From positions 1-64,000 of the forward strand of contig PHAB01000012.1 in the NCBI GenBank assembly GCA_002840275.1: a DNA stretch of 64,000 bases, read 5' to 3'. Shown piece by piece: positions 7,858 through 15,860 of the stretch; the first letter of the stretch is position 1, and each line of letters opens with the position of its first letter. The notes under the pieces are model-generated. The model was not told the DNA's origin and did no database searches. It saw only the letters and a program-made list of their open reading frames with translations. The position numbers were made by a program, and so were the translations under genes. Origin of the DNA: Firmicutes bacterium HGW-Firmicutes-14 (lineage in GTDB: Bacteria; Bacillota; Thermincolia; Thermincolales; UBA2595).

Positions 7858-9261
7858 ATGTTGAAGAAATACCTGACTCGGATGGGTGACGGCGAGAGGG
7901 TGGAAATGACTGCCGACGAAATCAGACGGGATTTCGAACTTGGGACCAATGATGCGGCAGACCGGGGAAAAATAGCGCCCCTGACCCAGGATGACCTGGA
8001 CCGGCTTCTCGAAATCTTTACCAATCCAAATAAGGTTGTCAGTGTTGAACCGGGTAATGAAGTACCACTGACCCATGATATCGGCACCCTGAGGTTAATG
8101 GGTGACCAGGGTAACAGCGGGGTTGGAATTCCCCTAAGCAGGGTTCAGGGTATTCAGGTTCATGAAAGAGCCTTTGCCTGTGATACCATGGAACTTGGGC
8201 ATATCGATTACAGCTTTAAGCCGGTAAAGCCCGTGATAGCCATGGAACAGCAGGAGCTGGAAAACGCTCTGTTGTCTACTATTGTACCCCTTTTCTATGG
8301 AGCCATGCCAAACCTGGGTTTGTACTACAGCCCGGACGGGCCTTTTGGCAACCCGTCGGATCTCCTTCCGATGGGCAAGATACAGGAAGCCCGTGAAGCC
8401 CAGGAAGGCGCTGTGGAACACGCTACCAGGGACATGATCTACATAGCTGAGAAGCTGGCTGCTGTAGGAGCGGACGGAATCAATTTTGACACGACCGGAG
8501 CGGCAGGGGATACCGATATGAAGGCTACCCTTCATGCGGTGGAATATCTGAAGGCCAATACAAACCTTGCCGTAGAAGTGGGAATGGCCGGCGAATTTGT
8601 GCTGGGTATGCACGGCGGTCTGGAATATGATGGAGTAAGAATAGCCGGACTTTACCCACACCAGCAGGTCAAGCTTGTTGAAAAGGCCGGGGCTGATATA
8701 TTCGGACCGGTGGTTAACACTAACACCAGTAAGTCCATGGCTTGGAACCTGGCCAGGGCTGTGACCTTTATCAAGGCCTGTACGGAAGTGGCTAACATAC
8801 CCATACATGTTAATATGGGTATGGGTGTAGGGGGATCCCCCGTATTTGAGACTCCCCCTGTCGACAGTGTGACCAGGGCCTCCAAGGCCATGGTGGAAAT
8901 TGCCAAAGTCGACGGGTTGTAGGTAGGCGTAGGTGACCCCTTCGGGATGCCGATAGCTCACGGAATGGCAGCGGGAATGGGCGGAATCAGGACTGCCGGA
9001 GATCTGGTGGCCCGCATGCAGATGACCCGCAAGATGCGGATCAGAGAAGCAAAAGCCTATGTTGCCGAGAAGCTAAAAGTTTCCCCGACCGACCTGTCAA
9101 ATGAGCATGTGATGAGGGAAGTCCGCGAGGAGTTGGACATCGGAATCATTACATCAGTGCCGGGTTGTGCCAAGGGCATAGAAGCCAAAGCCAGGATTGC
9201 CGAACTGCTGGGAATTGAAATAGCAAGTGTTAAGAGGCTTAAAAATAAGGTTAACTTTTAA
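7858..9261 (+). CDS. mtbB: Dimethylamine:corrinoid methyltransferase with pyrrolysine (UAG 8920-8922)
   Basis: MtbB transfers a methyl group from dimethylamine to a corrinoid protein. From ATG 7858 (AGGAGG five nt upstream) the frame reads [15 protein letters not shown], matching the family N-terminus, and meets UAG at codon 355 (8920-8922) within [19 protein letters not shown]. It continues to UAA 9259-9261, a total of 467 aa, the full family length. The flanks of the UAG are the known pyrrolysine neighbourhood of MtbB. GTG 7852 is an alternative start with poor spacing. No monomethylamine enzyme (mtmB) is present in the window, so the final demethylation step is not accounted for here. Confidence 0.95.
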
Positions 9262-9307
9262 TCGAAACTAGTTACCCCCCAAAGACAGAATATATCCCCG
9301 TGAAACG

Positions 9308-9330
9308 GGCTCCGGTCTCAGGCCGGAGCC
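9308..9330 (+). terminator. GC-rich hairpin after mtbB
   Basis: GGCTCCGG and CCGGAGCC form a perfect 8-bp stem with a 7-nt loop, 46 nt after the mtbB stop. No T-run follows, so it may be an RNA-stabilising or processing hairpin rather than a full intrinsic terminator. Confidence 0.45.
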
Positions 9331-9378
9331 TGACACCAAACAGTATCATGTGAAATTTATTCCGGGGCGGTGGTCGGT

Positions 9379-9936
9379 TTGACTCAAAAAAGAAATGATA
9401 TCCTGGGAGACCTGTTTAAATCTCTGGTGAAAAGTTCAGGGGCTGACCTTTATGAACTGGACATCCGGAAGATTAACCCGAGGGAGAGCGTCCGGATGAA
9501 GTGTCTGGTCCCTCTATGTGAATATTATGGAATCTCTAAAGTCTGTCCACCGCATATACCGGGTGTAGCAGAATTCAGAGAGGCATTAAAGGACTTCAAC
9601 AGGGCTTTTCTGGTGGCATTACGGGAAAAGGCTGACCACATTGAAAAATATCACGTCGATTTCCGCGCTGAACTCAAATTGGCTGATATTGTTTCAAGGC
9701 TTGAACTGGCAGCATTTCAAAAGGGTGAATACCAGGCTGTTGGGTTAACTGTGGGCGGATGCAAATTTTGTCCCGAATGTGCTCCCGGCAATGAGCCGTG
9801 CCGGCACCCTTTTAAAGCACGTCCAAGTCCTGAAGGCTTTGGTATTGATATAACCGAACTGGCCCGGGAAGCCGGAGTGCCGGTAGAATGGCCGCCGGAA
9901 CAGTATGTTACCTTCATGGGATTGGTTCTAATTTAA
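9379..9936 (+). CDS. DUF2284 predicted metal-binding protein
   Basis: A 185-aa protein with the DUF2284 cysteine pattern: an N-terminal group (CLVPLCEYYGISKVCPPH, about residues 46-63) and a second cluster (CKFCPECAPGNEPCRHP, about 129-145) near the C-terminus, consistent with a bound metal or Fe-S cluster. The function of the family is unknown; members often lie near corrinoid methyltransferase genes, as here after mtbB. TTG 9379 is preferred because the GGGGCGG ribosome site lies 8 nt before it; GTG 9370 overlaps that site. It may share the methylamine transcript if the 9308-9330 hairpin is read through. Confidence 0.8.
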   Translation: MTQKRNDILGDLFKSLVKSSGADLYELDIRKINPRESVRMKCLVPLCEYYGISKVCPPHIPGVAEFREALKDFNRAFLVALREKADHIEKYHVDFRAELKLADIVSRLELAAFQKGEYQAVGLTVGGCKFCPECAPGNEPCRHPFKARPSPEGFGIDITELAREAGVPVEWPPEQYVTFMGLVLI

Positions 9937-10011
9937 GCCGGGGTGTTGATAATTTCATTTGGAGATGCTTTGCGGAGCTGTTATCCTAAAAAAAAAATAC
10001 CTTTATAACGC

Positions 10012-10043
10012 TTTTTAAGCCGTGTTTTTGCATGGCTTAAAAA
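10012..10043 (+). terminator. Probable intrinsic terminator before moxR
   Basis: TTTTTAAGCC and GGCTTAAAAA pair perfectly around a 12-nt loop; a short T-rich tail follows. It would separate the methylamine operon from the MoxR/VWA pair, so those may have their own promoter or be attenuated. Confidence 0.5.
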
Positions 10044-10073
10044 TGCTTTTCCAAAAAACGGGGGTGGAAACGG

Positions 10074-11012
10074 ATGCTGGAGTTGTACGCGAAAATCAAA
10101 GAGGGCGTTATTGGCAGGAATAATGAGATAAAAGCAATACTGGCCGCCATGGATGCCGAAAAACACATCTTATTGGAAGGACCTCCCGGAACATCCAAAT
10201 CAACCTTGCTCCGGAGTATTTCCAGGGAGGCTGAAATTCCATTTTATATTGTTGAAGGAAATATTGACCTCACACCGGCTAAACTGGTGGGCCACTTTAA
10301 CCCTGCCAAGGTAATGGCTGATAATTACCAGCCGGAATACTTTGAAAAAGGACCTCTTACAAGGGCTATGCTGGAAGGCGGTATTCTTTATATTGAGGAA
10401 TTCAACAGGATGCCGGCAGATGTTTCCAATGTTCTTATTACCCCGATGGAAGAAGGGGAGATGTATATACCGAGGTATGGGCTTGTCAGGGCAGTCCGTC
10501 CCTTTACCGTAATTTCGGCCCAAAACCCTTATGATGACGTTGGTACAGTCCGGGTAAGCAGGGCCTTTATGGACCGCATATGCCTGATTAAAATGGGCTA
10601 CCAAAGTGAGGAAGAAGAACAGGATATTGTGAAACAGAGGACAGGTCATGACAATCTCCGAATTATAGCCCAGGCTGTAAAACTGGTTCGGAAGACCAGG
10701 GAGCATCCTGACATCAAACTGGGCGCATCTGTCCGGGCTGCAATTGACATGGTGGACATTTTTGCCAGTCTGCAGAAACTGGGGGACCGGGACAATGAAA
10801 ATTTCCTGACGGCTGCCGGTATGGCTCTGGCCAACAAAATCTGGTTGAACGAAATCACAGCCAGAACCCCTGACGAAATCATCGCCGACATCTGGAATTC
10901 CATGAAAATCCAGTATAAGAAAGATGAGAGCGGACAAAAATTAACTGCCGGTGAAGGAGAAAAGGGCAGAGACGAACAGGAAAGGCAAAAAAAAAAGCTG
11001 AACGTTTTGTAG
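10074..11012 (+). CDS. MoxR-family AAA+ ATPase
   Basis: A 312-aa MoxR-type ATPase with Walker A GPPGTSKST (about residues 40-48), Walker B ILYIEEFNR (about 103-111) and a sensor region around SAQNPYDD. MoxR ATPases work with VWA-domain partners to mature, load cofactors into or remodel other proteins, and the next gene encodes such a partner. The C-terminus is charged (GEGEKGRDEQERQKKK) and reads into a run of ten A before UAG 11010-11012. A -1 shift at that run would join this protein directly to the VWA protein. Its position between mtbB and the second mttB suggests a role in assembling or activating the methyltransferase system, but this is inference. Confidence 0.88.
   Translation: MLELYAKIKEGVIGRNNEIKAILAAMDAEKHILLEGPPGTSKSTLLRSISREAEIPFYIVEGNIDLTPAKLVGHFNPAKVMADNYQPEYFEKGPLTRAMLEGGILYIEEFNRMPADVSNVLITPMEEGEMYIPRYGLVRAVRPFTVISAQNPYDDVGTVRVSRAFMDRICLIKMGYQSEEEEQDIVKQRTGHDNLRIIAQAVKLVRKTREHPDIKLGASVRAAIDMVDIFASLQKLGDRDNENFLTAAGMALANKIWLNEITARTPDEIIADIWNSMKIQYKKDESGQKLTAGEGEKGRDEQERQKKKLNVL
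10987..10997 (+). other. A10-G slippery sequence at MoxR/VWA junction
   Basis: Ten A followed by G. In the moxR frame the last seven bases (10991-10997) read A AAA AAG, the same heptamer as the E. coli dnaX -1 frameshift site. Coding-like sequence in the -1 frame begins at this point (AERFVGNRFLDE) and continues without a stop into the VWA gene, which has no ATG, GTG or TTG before 11102. Ribosomal -1 slippage, transcriptional slippage, or a one-base sequence error would all fit. Confidence 0.55.
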
Positions 11013-11101
11013 GAAACAGGTTCCTGGATGAGACAATAACCAATGCCTCTTATTATTATCGGGTTGCATCCTACCTTAATACCCATCCGGATGAACTGCC
11101 C

Positions 11102-11866
11102 GTGTTTTTTGAAAAGGCGGATTCCCTCGAGGTATTTGCCAGCATTTTCGGCATGCTGAAGCCTGGGATAAGGTCCCTGGCCGTAAAAATTGCCAGCCGC
11201 CTGATAATTAAAATCGCCAAACAGATTGCCGATACCGGCTACCGGTCCGGAAGCCTCAAACTGGTCAGGGGTTTTTCAGACGGCACTGAAATAGAACTTG
11301 ATAAAAGCCTGGAAAACTATGTTGAAGCACCTGAGAGGGGCATTTTGGATAACATTGTATCCTATACCCGGCAGCGGGAGAGAAGGGCCTTTGTAATTAT
11401 GCTGGACCACAGCTATTCCATGAGAGGAATCAAGATTATTCTGGCGGCTATTACAGCTGCTTCCATCGCCCAGCATTTCAAGAGGGACTATGCTATCCTG
11501 GCATTCAGCAACAGGGTTTCGACCCTCAAATCGATAGATGATAAGACCGGACCGGAGATTGTTCTGGAAAGGATGTTTGCCCTGGAACTCCAGGGAGATA
11601 CCGATATCAACCTGGCGTTGAATGAGGGATTAAGGCAGGTGCAGAATTTCGATCTGAAAAAAGGCCTTATTCTTACTGACGGCGCCTGGAATCAGGGGGA
11701 GGACCCCCTTCAGACGGCAGCCCGGTATGATAAGTTAAGTGTTATAGGTTTTCCGCCTGCCAAGCAGGAAAAAATACGGCTCCTCGCATTGAAGGGAAAA
11801 GGGGAATTCTCCTTTGTCGAAGATGAAACCCAGGTCGCGGAAGCTATTCTGAGGTGCTTGAACTGA
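11102..11866 (+). CDS. VWA-domain protein (MoxR partner)
   Basis: At least 254 aa with a von Willebrand A domain in the C-terminal half. The MIDAS-like motif is DHSYSMRG (DxSxS, about residue 103); later motifs are LQGDTDI and LTDGAWNQGEDP. GTG 11102 is the first canonical in-frame start, but about 35 coding-like residues lie upstream (from AERFVGNRF at about 10997) with no start codon of their own. Normal translation may therefore come from -1 frameshifting out of moxR, or the start is non-canonical. Such proteins act as metal-dependent adaptors for MoxR ATPases. It is followed by a 142-nt gap and the second mttB. Confidence 0.8.
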   Translation: MFFEKADSLEVFASIFGMLKPGIRSLAVKIASRLIIKIAKQIADTGYRSGSLKLVRGFSDGTEIELDKSLENYVEAPERGILDNIVSYTRQRERRAFVIMLDHSYSMRGIKIILAAITAASIAQHFKRDYAILAFSNRVSTLKSIDDKTGPEIVLERMFALELQGDTDINLALNEGLRQVQNFDLKKGLILTDGAWNQGEDPLQTAARYDKLSVIGFPPAKQEKIRLLALKGKGEFSFVEDETQVAEAILRCLN

Positions 11867-12008
11867 GCTAAGTTACCATTGATTAATATACCTCTATGGG
11901 ATATACTTAGGATTATAAATAATAGCATTTCTTAATAGTGCCCATAACATTTGATTACATCATATGACAATTAATAAGATTTCATATTTTGTAACAGGGG
12001 GAACCGAT
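11867..12008 (+). other. Intergenic region before second mttB
   Basis: A+T-rich gap. It contains a possible -10 (TATAAA within GGATTATAAATAAT near 11912-11925) but no sigma-54 -24/-12 pair that I can find. The last bases carry the AGGGGG ribosome site of mttB (11996-12001). Confidence 0.3.
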
Positions 12009-13475
12009 GTGAAGAAAGGCCAAAGAATCTCATCATCAGGCTGGCTGGGGCTTGGGCTGAAGACCCTTACCCCGGGAGAATTGGACGACATCCACGGGGC
12101 AACTCTGAAAACCCTTCATTACTCGGGTATGAAGGTGTTTAGCCAAAGGGCCCTTGAGATATTTGCCGACGGCGGGGCGGATGTTGATTTTAAAAACCTT
12201 ATGGTCCGAATACCACCCTATATGATAGAGGAGGCCATTGATTCGGCGCCCTCATGCATCATTCTGGCCGGCAGGGATCCTGAAAATGACGTATTTGTCG
12301 GCGGGAAAAGAGTTCACTTTACCACTTTCGGCGCCGGGTGCAGGTTTATGGACACTCATACCGGCAAAGTAGCCCCCTCTACCAAGTCAGATATTGAGCT
12401 TTCGGCTCTGGTGTGTGACGCCATGGACAGTGTCGATATATTCACCAGCCCCATGGTGGCTACAGACATGCCTGTGGAGACAGCCGGTCTGCATGAGGCA
12501 GAGGCCTTTTTACTTAACACTTCTAAGCACTGCCAGCATGACCGCCTGTGTGACGGAATGGAGGCCAGGTTTTTTTTCGAAATGGCCTCAACCATTGCCG
12601 GTGGCCCGGAGAAACTGAGGGAGCGGCCTATTGTTTCAACTATGGTCTGCCCGTCAAGCCCTCTTCAGCTTCATAAGGGAACTGCAGAAATAATCATGGA
12701 ATCGGCCGATGCGGGTGTTCCGGTGAATATACTTTCAATGGTCATGGCCGGTGCGACTGCCCCGGTCACCCTGGCTGGGACACTGGTGGTCCATAATGCT
12801 GAGGTGCTGGGCGGGCTGGCACTGCATCAACTGACTAACCGGGGGGCCCCGGTTATTTACGGCAGTTCCTCAACTATATTTGATATGAACTGTATCACTG
12901 CTCCTGTGGGAGCGCCGGAACTTGGTATGATAGGTGCGGCAGCTGCTCAACTGGCAAACTTCTACCTGCTTCCCAGCTACGTCGGCGGAACCTAGGGAGA
13001 CTCAAAACTTACCGATATCCAGATCGGCCATGAAAAATCCCTTACAACCATTATACCGGCATTGGCAGGGGCCAACCTGATATATGGCATGGGGATGATG
13101 GAAATGGGGGTTACCTTCAGTTTAGTACAGCTGATGATTGACGATGCCATTGTTAATGACGTCAAAAAGATGATTGTCTCAGACGTTGGTGTGGATAATA
13201 TATCTTCTCGGGAATGGCTTGATAAACATCATGGGAGAGGATTCCCGCTGAGATACTGGTCACCTCACAAGTTAAGGGGCAGGGAGGTACCGTTTCATGG
13301 ATCAAGACTTGACGGGAGGATTGATATTACTGACAGAGCCGACCAAAGGGTCCAGACAATACTGAATAATCACCGTCTGAAGCAGCTGCCTCAGGCAACC
13401 ATAAAAAAAATCAGAGAAATAATCATAGAAGCAGGGGAAAGGAGGAAGTGGCTTTGCTTACAGCAAGAGATTTAA
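12009..13475 (+). CDS. mttB: Second trimethylamine methyltransferase with pyrrolysine (UAG 12993-12995)
   Basis: Paralogue of the 5702-7174 enzyme, 488 aa. GTG 12009 (AGGGGG 7 nt upstream) gives MKKGQR, which aligns with MKRGLH of the first copy; the ATG at 11964 would add 15 unmatched residues. UAG falls at codon 329, the same codon as in the first copy, in the context YVGGT-UAG-GDSKLTDI, and the frame runs on through conserved MttB sequence to UAA 13473-13475. The copies differ enough to be old duplicates or separately acquired. This one has no adjacent corrinoid gene, but its 3' end overlaps a sigma-54 activator gene. It may have a different amine substrate. Confidence 0.94.
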
Positions 13476-15535
13476 TGCTTTTGAATCCCCCTTTTCTGTA
13501 CGTATATAACAAGATAAGCCACGCTCGGGTCATTTTCACCCACAGCAGGCTGAAAAGTATCCCTGTTTTGCACAAAAACGGGACGCTGGCCGGTACCCTG
13601 GACCGGAACCTCATCCGGCAGGAACACCTGCCCAAGGATTCCCTGATAGAGAATTACGTTGATTCAACGTCAATGACATTGCAGGAAGAAGACCCTATAT
13701 CAATCCTTTCTACTATTGAAGAGGACCGTTATAATACTGTCCTGCCTGTATTATCGGCCGGTGGGACTATGGCGGGGATAATCCCGGACCCGGGTTTTTT
13801 GAAAGATGTTTTGGCAGATATATTAAAATGCTCAAAATCAGTTGCGGTTCACGATAAAAAGGAACTGGATACCTACGGAATTATCACTATTAATGACGAC
13901 GGAGAAATAATATCTTTCAACAAGAACGCCGAAAAGATTCTTGGTCTAAAAGGTAAAGATATTTACGGAATCCATATAAATAAAGTTATCCATGATTCCA
14001 AACTGGTGGAAGTGGTTAAAAAGGGACAAACCCAACTAAAGGCCAAGATGCAGGCTGACCAGGTAATCCTTTGCAGCAACAGGTTCCCCCTTTATAAAGG
14101 TGATAAAATAGCTGGAGCTATAGGTATTTTTGAGGACATATCCGAAAAGGAGCACCTCAATGAAAACCTCCGAAATCTCCGGGGCCTTAACCTGGAGATG
14201 GTCGGGATTCTGGAATCCATTAATGACGGGATAGTACTGATCGATAATAATGGAATAATTATCAGGACAAACTCTTCTTTCGAACAGATTTCGGGACTGT
14301 CAGCCAACCATATACTTGGCACAAATTACGATTCCCTGGTTGAGAAGGGAAGTCTTCCCGCCTCTGTATTTTGGGGGGTCCTGGAGAAGAAAAAACCGTT
14401 TCACGTTATTGAAACAATCAAGGGCCGGGATTTTCTGGTTATTGCCAGGCCCGTATTTGACGGTGACGGCAAGCTGATGAAGGTTGTAATTACCCTGAAG
14501 GATATTTACCGGCTGAATGAACTTATTTTAAATATTCAGATGACCCATGAAGTGGCCTCCCGGTACTATATCGAATCTGAAGCGGAACAGGAAAAATACC
14601 AGCAGGATGACTTGGTAGCCAGCAGTATGGCCATGAGGAGAGTAGTATCTCTTGCCCACAAGGTGGCCAAGGTAGATTCCAATGTACTGGTTATCGGGGA
14701 AACAGGCGTAGGTAAGGAGGTTGTAGCCCGGTCCATTCATAACTGCAGCCACCGGATGGACGGCCCGTTTATCAAGCTGAACTGTGGGGCTATTCCCGAA
14801 CCTTTGCTGGAATCCGAACTGTTTGGTTATGAGCCCGGAGCTTTTACCGGGGCAAAAAAAGAAGGGAAACCCGGGCTAATTGAACTGGCTGACGGGGGTA
14901 CCCTGTTCCTTGATGAAGTCGCGGACCTGCCCCTTAATCTCCAGGTCAAGCTCCTGAGAGTCCTCCAGGAAAGGGAGGTTATCCGGATTGGCGGCACTGT
15001 GAACAAAAAGGTTGATTTTCGCCTGATAGCGGCAACGAATCAGGAACTTGAAAAAATGGTCAAGGAAAACACATTCCGGGAAGATCTCTTTTACAGGCTC
15101 AATGTTGTGCCTGTTTTTATCCCGCCCCTCAGGGAAAGAAAAGAAGATATTGTTCCACTTATCATTTTCTTTTTGAATAAGTTCAACAAAAAATACGGGT
15201 TGGCCAAGAAAATATCTCCCGAGGTGATTCAGAGTTTGCTTAAGTACGACTGGCCGGGTAATATCAGGGAACTGGAAAACACCATTGAACGGTTGGTTGT
15301 GACAAGTGACAGCAGCCTGGTTTCTGCTGAGGACATGAAACAAAACACCCGGATTTCCGAAGCGGAGGAAAGTTCAGCGAAAATGCTGTCAAAAGTTCTT
15401 GAAGAAACGGAGAAGAACCTTATATACCAGGCTTTGGGTCAATGCAAGACCACCAGGGAAATGGCTGACACCCTTGGTATAAGTCAATCGGCAGTGGTTA
15501 AAAAAATGAAGAAGTACGGTATCGAAAAATCATGA
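13454..15535 (+). CDS. Sigma-54-dependent activator with CBS pair and two PAS domains
   Basis: Enhancer-binding protein of 693 aa. Order: a CBS-like pair (about residues 3-120), PAS (about 137-245), PAS (about 252-350), AAA+ sigma-54 activation domain (about 390-620) with Walker A GETGVGKEV and the sigma-54 contact loop GAFTGA (about residue 461), and a C-terminal Fis/TyrR-like helix-turn-helix (TTREMADTLGISQSAVVKKM). TTG 13454 is preferred because GGAGG lies 8 nt upstream; GTG 13448 is too close to it. It overlaps the end of the second mttB by 22 nt, so the two are co-expressed. The likely target is the sigma-54 promoter at 4926-4943; the CBS or PAS parts may sense a nucleotide, redox state or amine. 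Confidence 0.9.
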   Translation: MLTARDLMLLNPPFLYVYNKISHARVIFTHSRLKSIPVLHKNGTLAGTLDRNLIRQEHLPKDSLIENYVDSTSMTLQEEDPISILSTIEEDRYNTVLPVLSAGGTMAGIIPDPGFLKDVLADILKCSKSVAVHDKKELDTYGIITINDDGEIISFNKNAEKILGLKGKDIYGIHINKVIHDSKLVEVVKKGQTQLKAKMQADQVILCSNRFPLYKGDKIAGAIGIFEDISEKEHLNENLRNLRGLNLEMVGILESINDGIVLIDNNGIIIRTNSSFEQISGLSANHILGTNYDSLVEKGSLPASVFWGVLEKKKPFHVIETIKGRDFLVIARPVFDGDGKLMKVVITLKDIYRLNELILNIQMTHEVASRYYIESEAEQEKYQQDDLVASSMAMRRVVSLAHKVAKVDSNVLVIGETGVGKEVVARSIHNCSHRMDGPFIKLNCGAIPEPLLESELFGYEPGAFTGAKKEGKPGLIELADGGTLFLDEVADLPLNLQVKLLRVLQEREVIRIGGTVNKKVDFRLIAATNQELEKMVKENTFREDLFYRLNVVPVFIPPLRERKEDIVPLIIFFLNKFNKKYGLAKKISPEVIQSLLKYDWPGNIRELENTIERLVVTSDSSLVSAEDMKQNTRISEAEESSAKMLSKVLEETEKNLIYQALGQCKTTREMADTLGISQSAVVKKMKKYGIEKS

Positions 15536-15860
15536 TGGACGACAGGGTCAAAAATCTCTGGTCAAAACAAGTTAAATGTGGTAAAATTTTAAATACAAAA
15601 AAAATCTTACAAAAAAAAAATCGGTGGGAAATTACATGTTAATATAACAATATTTTTAATAGCAGTGGCGCTTGCAAAGAATATTACTTTGTTGGGCGCT
15701 TTTTTGTCTTTTTGCCACCGGCTGCTGATGATACCTTGGTATTTACGGTGCAGCCCGGGGCGGTGGCGGAAAAATACCGTGTAAGAGGGTAATTGGGGGA
15801 ATGTTTTTGAATAAATCTTAATAAGGGGAGTTATGTCTCCTAAGAAGGGATGTTGGCAGT
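15536..15860 (+). other. Intergenic region between the two sigma-54 activators
   Basis: 325 nt without a gene. It holds two long A-runs (about 15597-15619), T-rich stretches after GGGCGC near 15690-15715 that could end transcription of the upstream gene, and a candidate sigma-54 promoter at 15736-15752. No ORF of note. Confidence 0.4.
15736..15752 (+). promoter_or_regulatory. Weak candidate sigma-54 promoter
   Basis: TTGGTATTTACGGTGCA has the GG-N10-GC spacing (GG 15738-15739, GC 15750-15751) but deviates from the consensus at the inner positions. It is about 110 nt upstream of the second activator gene. Confidence 0.3.

Noticed and set aside
9308-9330. Full intrinsic terminator after mtbB
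   Set aside because: The stem is strong, but no T-run follows, so it is listed only as a hairpin of uncertain role.
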